A stretch of 64,000 bases of DNA, taken from positions 124,001 to 188,000 of the forward strand of contig NZ_FOGI01000010.1 in NCBI RefSeq assembly GCF_900111175.1, given 5' to 3'. Source of the DNA: Actinokineospora terrae (GTDB taxonomy: Bacteria; Actinomycetota; Actinomycetes; Mycobacteriales; Pseudonocardiaceae). Shown in pieces: positions 47,001 to 54,032 of the stretch. A model generated the notes under the pieces. The model was not told where the DNA came from. It saw nothing but the letters and a program-made list of their open reading frames with translations, and did no database searches. The number at the start of each line of letters is the position of its first letter. Positions within the stretch are counted from its first letter, which is position 1. The translations under genes were made by a program, and so were the position numbers.

Positions 47001-50000
47001 AGCCGCGTCGTATGGCAGGGCGTGGCGGAGCCGGTGCAGGTCGTGCACGTCGGCTCGCAGATCTCGGTGGAGTACGGGCCGATCGGCGAGGTCGGCATCG
47101 ACCTGGCGCGCGGGCCGCTGACCAGGGTCGTGCTGCACGAGGTCGAGCCGGGCGTGGTCGACCTGCTGTGGGTGTCGCACCACCTGCTGCTCGACGGCTG
47201 GAGCACCGCGCAGGTGTTCTCCGATGTCCTCGCCCGCTACGCAGGCGCCACCCTGGCTGCCCGCAGGCCGTTCCGCGACTACCTGGCGTGGCTGGCCGAG
47301 CAGGACTCGACGGCGGCCGAGCGGCACTGGCGCGCGGTGCTCGCCGGGGTCGAGGGGCCGACCGCGCTGCCGTACGACCGCCCGCCGGTCGACGCGCACC
47401 GGGCCCAGTCCAGCGCCCACGTCCGCGCCGCGCTGCCGGTCGGGGAGGTCGGTGCCCACGGGTTGACGCTGAACACGGTGGTCCAGGGCGCGTGGGCGCT
47501 GCTGCTGTCGCGCTACAGCGGCGACCGCGAGGTCGTCTTCGGCACCACGGTGTCCGGTCGGCCCGCCGACCTGCCCGGGGTCGAGGACATGGTCGGCATG
47601 TTCATCAACACCGTCGCCAGCCGGGTGCTGGTCGAGACCCGCGGCAGCGCCCTGCCTTGGCTGCGTGGACTCCAGGCGGCGCAGGCGGAGTCGCGGCGGT
47701 TCGACCACGTCTCGCTGGCCCAGGTCCAGGCGTGGAGCGGGGTCGAGTCGCTGTTCGACAGCGTCGTCGCGTTCGAGAACTTCCCGGATGGTGCCGAGAC
47801 TGACGGTGCGCCGGACGTCGAGACGGTGGACGGGGCCGAGGCGACGACGCTCGCGCTGAGCCTGTCCGCGCACCTCGACGGCGACCGGCTCCGCGTGGAG
47901 CTGGGGTACGACCCGGCGCTGTTCGCTGACGGCACGGCACAGACCCTTGTGGACCGTTTGGTCGCGCTGGTGTCCGCGCTGACCGAGGACCCGACCCGGG
48001 ACCTGGCGCAGCTGCCGTGGCTCACCGAGGCCGAGCAGGCGCTGGTCCTCGACGGCTGGAACGACACGGCCGCCGAGGTCGAGCCTGTTGCCTTCCCTGC
48101 TTTGGTGCGGGGCGAGGCGGGGACCATCGCGGTCGAGCAGGGGGACCGGGCGCTCACGTACGCCGAGCTGGACGCCGCCGCGAACCGGGTGGCGAACCTG
48201 CTGCGAACCCTCGGTGCCAAGGCCGAGCAGATCGTCGCGCTGCAGATGCCCCGGTCGATCGACCTGGTGGTCGCGCAACTGGCGGTGCTCAAGACCGGGG
48301 CCGCCTACCTGCCGATCGACCCGGGCTACCCGGCCGAGCGCATCGCGTACATGCTCGACGACGCGCAGCCGGTGATCACCCTCGACGCGCTGCCGGTCGC
48401 CACCGGGTTCCCGGACACCGCGCCGGAGGTGGACATCGCGGTCGACTCGCCCGCGTACGTCATCTACACCTCGGGATCCACCGGGCGGCCCAAGGGCGTC
48501 GTGGTGACGCACCGGGGGCTGGCGAACTTCGCCGCCGCCGAGGCCGACCGGTTCGACGTGCGCGCCGGGGACCGGGTGCTGGCGTTCTCGTCGCCGAGCT
48601 TCGACGCGTCAGTGCTGGAGCTGTGCATGGCGCTGCCCTCGGGGGCGACGCTCGTCGTACCGCCCGCCGGGCCGCTGGTGGGGGAGCCGCTGGGAATCGC
48701 GTTGCGGGACCTGCGGATCACGCACACGCTGATCCCGCCGGTAGCGCTGGCGACCGTGCCGGAGGTGGAGCTTCCGGACCTGCGGACGCTGATCGTCGGC
48801 GGAGACGCGTCGTCGGCCGAGCTGGTGCGGCGGTGGGCGCCGCGCACTGGGCTGATCAACGCGTACGGGCCGACCGAGGTGACCGTGGTGGCGACGTGGA
48901 CGGCGCCGCTGTCCGCTGGTGACGGGGCGCCGCCGATCGGGCGTCCGCTGCCGAACACCCGGGCGTACGTGCTGGATGACGACCTGCGGCCGGTTCCGCC
49001 CGGGGTTCCGGGGGAGCTGTACGTGGCCGGGGTCGGGTTGGCTCGGGGGTATCTGGGTCGGCCTGGGTTGACGGCGTCGCGGTTCCTGGCGAATCCGTTT
49101 GACGGTGGGCGGATGTACCGCACGGGCGATGTGGTGCGGTGGACTGCGGATGGCTCGCTGGTGTTCGTGGGGCGCGCTGATGACCAGGTGAAGGTGCGCG
49201 GGTTCCGGATCGAGCTCGGCGAGATCGAGTCCGTGATCGGCGCCCAGCCCGGAGTGTCCTCTGTGGCCGTTGTGGTGCGGGAGGACGAGCCCGGGGTCAA
49301 GCGGCTCGTCGCGTACGTGGTCGGGTTCTCCGTCGGGCTGCGGGAGGCACTGCTGCGGTCGTTGCCTGAGCACATGGTCCCGGCGGCGTTCGTCGAGCTG
49401 GAGTCGCTTCCGCTGACCGCCAACGGCAAGCTGGACCGGCGTGCGCTGCCCGTTCCCGAGTGGACGGACAGTGGCGACTTCGTGGCGCCGCGCACCGAGG
49501 CCGAGCGAGTCGTCGCCGCTGCTTGGGTCGATGTGCTCGGGGTCGGTCGGGTTGGGGCGCAGGACAACTTCTTCGCGCTGGGTGGTGACTCCATCCTCAG
49601 CATCCGCGTTGTCGCCCGGCTGCGGGACGCGCTCGGGACCGATGTCTCGCCTCGGGTGCTGTTCGACAACCCGACCGTCGAGTCGCTGGCTCTCGCGCTT
49701 GGTGGTGCGCCCGCTGCCGAGACGATCCCGGTGCTGTCGGACTCCGCCTCGTCGCCGCTGTCGTTCGCGCAGCAGCGGTTGTGGTTCCTCCAGGAGTTCG
49801 AGCCGAACAGCACCGAGTACGTGACGCCGCTGGCCGTGCGGTTGCGCGGGCCGCTGGACCTGGGTGCGCTTGAGGCCGCGATGACGGCGCTGTCGGCGCG
49901 GCACGAGTCGCTGCGGACCACGTTCCACGGCGAGGACGGGCAGGGCACGCAGGTGGTGCACCCGGCTTCCTCGGTCGCGGTGCCGGTCGTGGACATCACC

Positions 50001-53000
50001 GAGGCTGGGCTGGCCGCTGCTCTGGACCGGGTAGCCGGGGAGCCGTTCGACCTGGTGACCGGGCCGTTGGTGCGGCCGGTGGTGTTCCGGATCGGCGCGC
50101 TCGACCACGTGCTGGCGCTGACCATGCACCACATCGTCACGGACGGCTGGTCCGCTGGTGTGCTGATGGCCGACCTCGCCGAGCTGTACCGGGCCGAGGT
50201 GGAGGGTGGCGAGGCTGACCTTCCCGCGCTGCCGGTGCGGTACCGGGACTTCGCGGCCTGGCAACGCGGCCGGACCGACGTGCTCGCGGAGCAGTTGGAG
50301 TACTGGAAGTCCGAGCTGGCCGGGGTTCCCGCGCTGGAGCTGCCGACCGACCGGCCGCGACCGGCGGTGCACACGACGTCGGGCGCGCAGGTGCCGTTCA
50401 CGGTGTCCCGTGAGGTCGCCGACCAGTTGCGGGCGGTGGCGCGGGAGCAGGACGCGACGCTGTTCATGGTGCTGGTGGCGGCGACGCAGACGTTGCTGCA
50501 CCGGTTCACCGGGCAGGACGACATCGCCGTGGGCACGGTCGCCGCGGGTCGGGACCACCCGGATCTGCACAACCTGATCGGGTTCTTCGTCAACACGCTG
50601 GTGCTGCGCTCCACTGTGGACTCCTCGGTGCCGTTCGCGGAGTTCGTCGGCCGGGTCAGGTCGACCGTGCTCGACGCGTTCGGCAACCAGGACGTGCCGT
50701 TCGAGCGGGTCGTCGACGCGGTGGCGCCGGAGCGCGACACCAGCCGGACGCCGCTGTTCCAGGCGATGGTCGTGCTGCAGAACGCCGTGGGCCGCGCGTC
50801 GGGGCTGGCCGGGCTGGACGCCTCCGATGTCTCGTTCCCGGTGGTGACGGCCGCCTACGATGTGACGGTCGAGTTCCACGAGGTCGAGGACGGCGGGCTG
50901 CACGCGACGCTGGACTACAACACCGACCTGTTCGACTCCTCGACCGCGCACCGGCTCGTCGCGGGCCTGGATGTTCTGCTGGGCGCGGCTTCGAGCGCTC
51001 CGACGGCACGGCTGGGTTCGCTGCCGGTGCTGACCGCGCAGGACCGGCAGCAGGTGCTGGTCGACTGGAACGACACTGCTGTGGCGACCGAGCCGCGGAC
51101 CGTGCCGGAGCTGGTGCGGGCACAGGCGTTGGCGCGGCCGGGCGCGCCTGCGATCATCAGCGGCGACACCGTGGTGAGCTGGGGCGAGCTGGACGCGCGG
51201 ACCGACCGGGTGGCGCGGGCGTTGGTCGCGCACGGCGCCGGGCCGGAGAAGGTCGTGGCTGTCCGGTTGGGACGGTCGGTGTCCTTGATCGTCGCCGAGC
51301 TGGCGGTGACCAAGGCCGGGGCGGCGTTCCTGCCGATCGACCCGAACTACCCGGACGACCGCATCGCGTACATGCTCGACGACGCGCGGCCGGTGCTCGT
51401 GCTCGACGGTGAGCTGCCGGAAGCCGACTCGGGTGACCTGCCGGTGCCCGCGCTGGCGAACCCGGCGTACGTGATCTACACCTCGGGGTCCACCGGGCAG
51501 CCCAAGGGCGTCGTGGTGACCCACGCGGGTCTGGCCAGTTTCGCGGCGGCCGAGGTGGCGCGGTTCGACGTGCGGCCGGATGACCGGGTGCTGGCGTTCT
51601 CGTCGCCGAGCTTCGACGCGTCGGTGCTTGAGCTGTGCATGGCGTTGGGTGGGGGAGCCGCTGTCGTGGTGCCGCCACCGGGGCCGCTGCTGGGCGAGCA
51701 GCTCGGTGAGGTGTTGGCCTCGCAGCGCATCTCGCACACGCTGATCCCGCCGGTGGCGCTGGCCACTGTGCCGGAGATGGACTTGCCCGCGTTGCGGACC
51801 CTGATCGTCGGGGGTGACGCGTGTTCCGCCGAGCTGGTGCGGCGGTGGGCTCCTGGGCGTCGGATGATCAACGCCTACGGGCCGACCGAGTCCACTGTGG
51901 TCTCCACGTGGAGTTCGCCGCTGGAGCCGGGTGGGGTGCCACCGATCGGGCGGCCGATCGACAACACGCGGGCCTATGTGCTGGACGCGGACCTGTCGCC
52001 GGTGCCGGTTGGGGTTCCGGGGGAGCTGTACGTGGCCGGGGTCGGGTTGGCTCGGGGGTACCTGGGTCGGCCTGGGTTGACGGCGTCGCGGTTCATCGCC
52101 AACCCTTTCGATGGTGGGCGGATGTACCGCACGGGCGATGTGGTGCGGTGGACGGTCGACGGTTCGCTGGTGTTCGTCGGCCGGGCTGATGACCAGGTCA
52201 AGGTGCGTGGGTTCCGGATCGAGCTCGGTGAGGTCGAGTCGGCGCTGCGCGCGCACCCGGATGTGGTCGACGCGGCTGCCGCCGTGCACACGGACCCCGC
52301 CGGGCACAAGCGGCTCGTCGGCTACGTCGCCGGGCCCGCGTTGCCGGATGGTGCCGCCTTGCGCGAGTTCCTGACTGCGACGCAGCCGGACCACCTGGTG
52401 CCGACCGCGTTCGTGCCGCTCGCAACGTTGCCGGTGTCGCCGAACGGGAAGGTCGACCGCAAGGCCTTGCCCGCACCTGACCTGACTGTCAGCACCGTTG
52501 CGTATGTGCCGCCGTCGACTCCGGTGGAGGAGGCGCTGGCGAAGGTGTGGGCCGACGTCCTCGGTGTCGACCGGGTCGGATTGGCGGACAACTTCTTCGC
52601 CCTCGGCGGTGACTCGATCCTGAGCATCCAGGTGGCGGCGCGGGCCAGGCAGGCGGGCCTGAAGGTCGCCACGAAGGACCTCTTCCTGCACCAGACGATC
52701 GCCGACCTGGCGCCGGTGGTGACCTTTGTGGACACTGCGGCCGACCGCGCGGTGGTGACGGGGCCGGTCCCGCTGACCCCGATCCAGCGCTGGTTCCTCG
52801 ACACGCCGCGGGCCGGGTACCACCACTTCAACCAGGCGCACTACGTCGAGCTGGCCGCGGAACCGGACATCGCCGCGCTGCGTGCCGCGCTGTCGGCGCT
52901 GACCGCGCACCACGACGCGCTGCGGCTGCGGTTCGCCCGGGATGATGACGGGTGGCGGCAGTGGAACGCGGACGTGGCCGACGAGTCCCTTGTGGACCTG

Positions 53001-54032
53001 GTGTCGGTGGCGTCCGACGCGGAGGCCGAGCAGGTCGCCGACACGGTGCACGCCGGGTTCGACCTGGAGTCCGGTCCGCTGCTGCGCGCCGTGCTGTTCC
53101 GCTTCCCGGACCGCTTCCGGCTGCTGCTGGTCGCCCACCACCTGGTGGTCGACGGCGTGTCGTGGCGCATCCTGCTCGACGACCTGGACACCGCGTACCA
53201 CCAGGCACGCCGCGGCGAGCCCATCGACCTGGGCGCCAAGACGACGTCGTTCCAGGAGTGGTCGCGCAAGCTGACCGAGTTCGTGTCCACGGGCGGCCTC
53301 GACGACGAGCTCCCGTACTGGAACTCGGTGACCGGCGTCGCACCGTTGCCCGTCGACCACCCCGCGGGCGCACCGGCAGTGGACGCGGTGTCGGTGTCGC
53401 TGAGCCCCGAGGCCACCGACGCACTGTTGCGCGGCGCCCCGACGGCGTACCGCACCCGGGTCAACGACGTCCTGCTGGCCGCCCTGGCCTGGTCCGTGGG
53501 CCGCTGGACCGACGACCCCCGCGTCGCCATCCACCTCGAGGGCCACGGCCGCGAGGACGTCCTGTCCGATGTGGACATCTCGCGCACGGTCGGCTGGTTC
53601 ACCACCATGTTCCCGGTGGGCCTCGACGTCCCCCAGGGCAACTGGCGCACCATCGTGAAGGACATCCGCAAGCAGTTGCGCAAACTCCCCGGCAACGGCT
53701 TCGGCTACAGCGCGCTGCGCCACCTGGGAACTCTCCGGGACGACACCGACCCCCAGATCTCCTTCAACTACCTGGGCCAGTTCGACTCCCGCTCCGCCGA
53801 GGAATCCACCTCCCTCTTCGCGGAGACCCTGGGCGCCATCGGCTCCGACCACCACGCTGCCGACCGCACCGGCCACCTCATCGACATCGTCGGCGACGTC
53901 ACCAACGGCCGCCTGGAGTTCGCCTGGTACTTCGCCGCCGACCGCTTCGACCGCTCTACTGTCGAGGCAGTGGCGGGCGAGTTCGAGGCTGCCCTGTTGG
54001 CGATCGCCGAAGACTGCGCGGGTGGCCGATGA
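35013..54032 (+). CDS. NRPS 2: five modules, C-A-T-E / C-A-T / C-A-T-E / C-A-T / C-A-T-E, no thioesterase
   Basis: This 6339-aa NRPS starts at the ATG at 35013 with GGGAGG eight bases upstream. After a ~50-residue charged N-terminus the domains run (residues): C about 55-475 (HH at 181), A 497-970, T Ser1017, E 1068-1490 (HH 1176); C 1512-1945 (HH 1644), A 1963-2425, T Ser2471; C 2523-2940 (HH 2646), A 2960-3430, T Ser3478, E 3530-3925 (HH 3627); C 3945-4345 (HH 4056), A 4360-4815, T Ser4860; C 4915-5345 (HH 5039), A 5367-5820, T Ser5868, E 5920-6339 (HH 6042). C types alternate L-L, D-L, L-L, D-L, L-L, matching the epimerases. No TE or reductase follows the last E, so release must be in trans. 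The stop overlaps the exporter start (ATGA). Confidence 0.95.
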   Translation: MTVSNTPPPSQSSDSRRSRLDALPAHLRAQMEKRLAGKAGPAKVETIPTAPRDGVLPLSSAQQRLWFLSEFNPGGNDYNSGTALRFTGELDAPALTTAIRALANRHESLRTTFREDDGRPVQIVHESVEIDVRTADCTEQALADTLQAEFSQPFDLRRGPLLRALLLRLGEREHVLLLTVHHIAVDGWSLAVLTEELSELYAGRELPAPTLHYADFAAWQQERLTGPSMDKHLAYWREALSGVEPLALPTDRPRPPVRTPAGAAHQFTVSAAVTARLANLARANDTTMFTTLMAASQLLVARYGGVDDVALGTVTAGRGRAELNKVIGFFVNTVVLRSTVDQKTSFVDFLRAVNGTALDAFSHDEVPFDRLVEAVGAPRDPSRNPLFDVLVLLQNASRGLPEFPGLAVAEVDLRRWAANFDLSIEFSERADQLDCVLEYSTDLFDPATVERFAGHLLTLLAGIAAAPDRPMTELPWLTGTELRTVTEGWNDTALPVAAATFPAVFEEQTRRTPDATALVFASEALTYAELNARANRVAHHLVAQGVRREQVVAVSLPRSVDAVAAQLGVFKAGAVYLPVDPSLPAERRAHLVEDSGAVLVIDTALDTAALVDGPDTDPEVGLRPDNTAYVIYTSGSTGKPKGVAVEHRALVNLLHSHRADFAGGDRLRVALSAVFSFDTSLEGPVLMAGGHELHLLGDDVRLDPDALVAYVVRERIDFLDLTPSYLRKLLPAGLLAHPDHKPAVLMLGGEALGDDLWRELGSLPDTAVHNFYGPTETTVDALSTVVGGERATIGRPLRNLQAYILDADFRPLPVGVPGELHIAGAQLARGYLHRPGLTADRFVADPFGPAGSRMYRTGDLARWTSDGTVEYLGRTDDQVKIRGFRIEPGEIEAALLARPGIREAAVVAREDGGHRRLVAYLVADAFDTNELRAALKETLPDYMVPAAFVGLDRLPMTRNGKLDKAALPAPEFSAAAEAEYVAPRDETEELLAQLWADALGTERVGVTDNFFALGGDSILSIQIVSRARQAGLRLTSRDVFVNQTIAELALVVTREAAPTEQAIPEGPAPLTPIQRWFFQTHGPRAHFTMSVLFDLAEDTDLTALEGALRAVVGHHAALRSRFRQVDGQWRQEPAEIQVDLARGGGIEAARAEIDLTDGPLLRALLLDDGRLFLTVHHLVMDGVSWRVLLDDLVTAYGHLREQKPVDLPAVGTTFAEWSHRLGDLVASGALDSALDHWTAVPDPVPLPTDRTSDTTGKNTAGTTASVTVRLEPAVTDAVLRTVPERYRTRINDVLLSALGRVLTRWTGERTAAITLEGHGREEVVDGADLTRTVGWFTTQFPVALDMPGGDWDTVLKSVKEQLRAVPHNGLSYEALRYLTPDSPLAGRPLPRISFNYHGRFDTDDENGPLGARSDAGPEVDPTAERDFDLDVIGLVESDELVLTWEYSTALHHGATVRRLAEAMLAELRGIAAHCAAPGSGGRTPSDFPLARLTQSQVDTIAGDGSDIEDIYPLTPLQAGMVFHSLVDPDNGAYVDQVRLVLDGVTEPTALVAAFQTVVDRTPVLRTAVVWADVAEPVQVVRRTVPLDADVRDWRDLSERDQDKALTHLLAVDRAKPFTLDSAPLLRISVLRLTDDRVLLVWSSHHVLLDGWSTAQVFGEVVERYTALVEGTAPTAPVRRPFRDHVRWLSEQDSAAADAHWAGVLAGFAEPVAVPWDHAPAQAHRTESSASVKTIIDPAESERLRSAAQRAGLTVNTVVQGAWALLLARWAGTTDVVYGTTVSGRPAELSGVESMVGMFINTVPTRVLADPSRPAGAWLRDIQAAQSESRRFDYLALSRIQSHSAVEPGAALFDSVVVFENYPFEDASREGGVRVTEVTAVDTTNLPLTLSAHVDDRVHLDLGYDPALLDRPTAERVASWLRTLVTALVEDQDRAIGTLPWVSAEDRERVLRAFNDTDHPLPYEPLTEVFERQAAGTPDATALVFGDRVLTFAEVESAANRLAHKLIADGAGPETVVALTMPRSADTVIAILAVGKAGAAFLPVDPTLPADRVAYLLDDAKPVLVLDGTTDTSGFPETSPGREIRPEQTAYIIYTSGSTGRPKGVVISQGNLSALHQDHRVDITSVDRTRFALTATFSFDTSLEGLLFLVDGHEVHVIDSDLRIDPAAFVDYVSTRGIEYVDLTPTHATHLAAAGLLDSGLKVLMLGGEALSEKLWRDAQAKGVRVVNYYGPTETTVDATVLFSGEAERPLIGRPLRNTQAYVLDENLDPLPPGVPGELYLAGVQVARGYLDRAGLTASRFIADPFGASGTRMYRTGDRVRWTENGLLDYLGRADDQVKIRGFRIEPGEIAAVLRERAGISDAAVVPFTDATGTRLVAYVVGAVDGDLRAELAKQLPDYMVPAAVIALPALPVNASGKLDRRALPAPEFTATTAHVEPRTEAERVVAAAWADVLGVPEVGAEDNFFALGGDSILSIQVVSRLRAAFGTQISPRAVFDHPTVAALARAVPGERTDAIPVLDHSGPVPQSFAQRRLWFLDQFEPGDTEYVSPTALRLSGDLDVTALTSALTALIARHESLRTTFDEVGGEAVQIVHEPYPADLAVVDGDPSAVLERESAQPFDLRQGPLLRTTLVRVAPREHVLILTLHHIVTDGWSTAVLTDDLATLYRAELSGVDASLPEIPVRYTDFTAWQREQGSDVGFWQAALAGIQPLELPTDRPRPAVRTTSGAKHEFTLPAATLDALRQVGRRVDGTLFTTLLAACQVLFARYSGQSDIALGTVASGRDRAELERVVGFFVNTVVLRSTVDLRAPFAEVLAGARATALEAFAHQDVPFERVVDAVAPERDASRSPLFDVMVLLQNTPDEVPAIAGLTVTEVDIPVTTATHDLTVEFQESTTGLRGAVEFNPDLFDLSTVERLTGHLTALLTAIAADADQVAGDIELLDPAERQRIEAWQGTRDGEFTPLTRLFADQAARIPDADAVVFGSDRRTFAQVESAANRLARYLVARGAGPERLVALALPRSADVVVAILATLKSGAAYLPIDTTLPHERVEFLLADAAPTVVLDAMPDLDGWDDSALEVDPHPRGAAYVIHTSGSTGTPKGVVVDHGNLAALAAHQVAELIDPLGPGLRYGQTSVFSFDTAVEGLLFLAAGHTLHVLDEDTRLDPHALVSYATANLDALDVTPAHARRLVEAGLLDAGLRLLTLGGEAIDPALWRELADADLTAVNLYGPTEVTVDATWATITGDRATIGSPLSTTRAYVLDQDVHPQPIGVPGELFLAGPQVTRGYLGRPGLTADRFVADPFGASGSRMYRTGDRARWLADGTLEFLGRADDQVKIRGHRVEPGEVTAALLRHENVRDAAVVARPHGGHLRLVGYVVGDGTVGDGAVGQHSDFAAFLRVTLPDYMVPSAFVLLDRLPVTHNGKLDHRALPEPTIVAATHVPPRPGTETTLAGIWAGVLGLPEVGATDNFFALGGDSILSMQVVSQARAAGLAITSKDVFVRQTIGELATVATPTAVAVAQPVITGPAPLTPIQHWFFATHTAQQRNHFTMAMTFELAPGVDRDRLLASVGRVVEHHPALRTRFFETDAGWVQEPTDSGITDEIDIAAGRMVRAVIEQDRLHLEVHHLVIDAVSWRVVLADLERAHRGEFLAPAVPFGQWAHRLADLTLGGGFDADLPHWQAIPPTPALPVDGHGDKDTAAGFSVSMPADALLHQIPDVYRTQVNDVLLAALARAVTDWTGQPHALITLEGHGREEVIDGLEIGGTVGWFTSQFPVALPVADRWSDTLKAVKESLRAIPNRGLGYEALRYIKGSLDHTPEPDIAFNYLGRWDAGDGSGDLLRDQVADPERQGPVMPRSHLIDVTAAVTGGVLTLDWEYAPGIHDESTVRGVAERMVAALREIVAHCAEPGAGGRTPSDFPLARLAQSEVDVLVGDGSDIADIYPLTPLQAGMLFHGLLDADSYVNRTQVRLRGVTDVRRLGQAWHEVAEQNPVLRSRVVWQGVAEPVQVVHVGSQISVEYGPIGEVGIDLARGPLTRVVLHEVEPGVVDLLWVSHHLLLDGWSTAQVFSDVLARYAGATLAARRPFRDYLAWLAEQDSTAAERHWRAVLAGVEGPTALPYDRPPVDAHRAQSSAHVRAALPVGEVGAHGLTLNTVVQGAWALLLSRYSGDREVVFGTTVSGRPADLPGVEDMVGMFINTVASRVLVETRGSALPWLRGLQAAQAESRRFDHVSLAQVQAWSGVESLFDSVVAFENFPDGAETDGAPDVETVDGAEATTLALSLSAHLDGDRLRVELGYDPALFADGTAQTLVDRLVALVSALTEDPTRDLAQLPWLTEAEQALVLDGWNDTAAEVEPVAFPALVRGEAGTIAVEQGDRALTYAELDAAANRVANLLRTLGAKAEQIVALQMPRSIDLVVAQLAVLKTGAAYLPIDPGYPAERIAYMLDDAQPVITLDALPVATGFPDTAPEVDIAVDSPAYVIYTSGSTGRPKGVVVTHRGLANFAAAEADRFDVRAGDRVLAFSSPSFDASVLELCMALPSGATLVVPPAGPLVGEPLGIALRDLRITHTLIPPVALATVPEVELPDLRTLIVGGDASSAELVRRWAPRTGLINAYGPTEVTVVATWTAPLSAGDGAPPIGRPLPNTRAYVLDDDLRPVPPGVPGELYVAGVGLARGYLGRPGLTASRFLANPFDGGRMYRTGDVVRWTADGSLVFVGRADDQVKVRGFRIELGEIESVIGAQPGVSSVAVVVREDEPGVKRLVAYVVGFSVGLREALLRSLPEHMVPAAFVELESLPLTANGKLDRRALPVPEWTDSGDFVAPRTEAERVVAAAWVDVLGVGRVGAQDNFFALGGDSILSIRVVARLRDALGTDVSPRVLFDNPTVESLALALGGAPAAETIPVLSDSASSPLSFAQQRLWFLQEFEPNSTEYVTPLAVRLRGPLDLGALEAAMTALSARHESLRTTFHGEDGQGTQVVHPASSVAVPVVDITEAGLAAALDRVAGEPFDLVTGPLVRPVVFRIGALDHVLALTMHHIVTDGWSAGVLMADLAELYRAEVEGGEADLPALPVRYRDFAAWQRGRTDVLAEQLEYWKSELAGVPALELPTDRPRPAVHTTSGAQVPFTVSREVADQLRAVAREQDATLFMVLVAATQTLLHRFTGQDDIAVGTVAAGRDHPDLHNLIGFFVNTLVLRSTVDSSVPFAEFVGRVRSTVLDAFGNQDVPFERVVDAVAPERDTSRTPLFQAMVVLQNAVGRASGLAGLDASDVSFPVVTAAYDVTVEFHEVEDGGLHATLDYNTDLFDSSTAHRLVAGLDVLLGAASSAPTARLGSLPVLTAQDRQQVLVDWNDTAVATEPRTVPELVRAQALARPGAPAIISGDTVVSWGELDARTDRVARALVAHGAGPEKVVAVRLGRSVSLIVAELAVTKAGAAFLPIDPNYPDDRIAYMLDDARPVLVLDGELPEADSGDLPVPALANPAYVIYTSGSTGQPKGVVVTHAGLASFAAAEVARFDVRPDDRVLAFSSPSFDASVLELCMALGGGAAVVVPPPGPLLGEQLGEVLASQRISHTLIPPVALATVPEMDLPALRTLIVGGDACSAELVRRWAPGRRMINAYGPTESTVVSTWSSPLEPGGVPPIGRPIDNTRAYVLDADLSPVPVGVPGELYVAGVGLARGYLGRPGLTASRFIANPFDGGRMYRTGDVVRWTVDGSLVFVGRADDQVKVRGFRIELGEVESALRAHPDVVDAAAAVHTDPAGHKRLVGYVAGPALPDGAALREFLTATQPDHLVPTAFVPLATLPVSPNGKVDRKALPAPDLTVSTVAYVPPSTPVEEALAKVWADVLGVDRVGLADNFFALGGDSILSIQVAARARQAGLKVATKDLFLHQTIADLAPVVTFVDTAADRAVVTGPVPLTPIQRWFLDTPRAGYHHFNQAHYVELAAEPDIAALRAALSALTAHHDALRLRFARDDDGWRQWNADVADESLVDLVSVASDAEAEQVADTVHAGFDLESGPLLRAVLFRFPDRFRLLLVAHHLVVDGVSWRILLDDLDTAYHQARRGEPIDLGAKTTSFQEWSRKLTEFVSTGGLDDELPYWNSVTGVAPLPVDHPAGAPAVDAVSVSLSPEATDALLRGAPTAYRTRVNDVLLAALAWSVGRWTDDPRVAIHLEGHGREDVLSDVDISRTVGWFTTMFPVGLDVPQGNWRTIVKDIRKQLRKLPGNGFGYSALRHLGTLRDDTDPQISFNYLGQFDSRSAEESTSLFAETLGAIGSDHHAADRTGHLIDIVGDVTNGRLEFAWYFAADRFDRSTVEAVAGEFEAALLAIAEDCAGGR
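35170..39500 (+). other. NRPS module 4 (C-A-T-E), predicted basic D-residue
   Basis: The C domain is L-L type (SSAQQRLWFLSEF). The A code from SFDTSLEG, FLDLTPS, VLMLGGEA and NFYGPTETTVD reads DTEDMGFVDK. The Glu at position 239 with Asp at 278 is typical of pockets for basic side chains (Arg, Lys, Orn and relatives). The exact residue is not certain. The epimerase has an intact HHLVMDG. Confidence 0.75.
39530..42545 (+). other. NRPS module 5 (C-A-T), predicted basic L-residue
   Basis: The C domain is D-L type (PLTPLQAGMVFH, HHVLLDGWS). The A code from SFDTSLEG, YVDLTPT, VLMLGGEA and NYYGPTETTVD reads DTEDMGYVDK, differing from module 4 at one position. There is no epimerase, and the next domain is an L-L type C. 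Confidence 0.75.
42580..46790 (+). other. NRPS module 6 (C-A-T-E), predicted basic D-residue
   Basis: The C domain is L-L type (SFAQRRLWFLDQF). The A code from SFDTAVEG, ALDVTPA, LLTLGGEA and NLYGPTEVTVD reads DTEDTGLVDK, in the same acidic-pair family as modules 4 and 5. The epimerase second motif reads HHLVIDAVSW, with Ala in place of the usual Gly after the Asp. The His and Asp remain, so activity is likely but should be checked. Confidence 0.72.
46830..49740 (+). other. NRPS module 7 (C-A-T), hydrophobic L-residue
   Basis: The C domain is D-L type (PLTPLQAGMLFH, HHLLLDGWS). The A code from SFDASVLEL, HTLIPP, TLIVGGD and INAYGPTEVTVV is DALLIGAVVK, identical to modules 1 and 8. There is no epimerase. 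Confidence 0.75.
49750..54030 (+). other. NRPS module 8 (C-A-T-E), terminal hydrophobic D-residue
   Basis: The C domain is L-L type (SFAQQRLWFLQEF, HHIVTDGWS). The A code is again DALLIGAVVK. The protein ends in an intact epimerase (HHLVVDGVSW) with no thioesterase. The finished peptide therefore carries a D residue at its C-terminus, the configuration preferred by PBP-type cyclases. Confidence 0.78.

Noticed and set aside
53900..54032. C-terminal thioesterase or reductase on NRPS 2
   Set aside because: The protein ends within the epimerase domain; no GxSxG or Rossmann motif follows before the stop.
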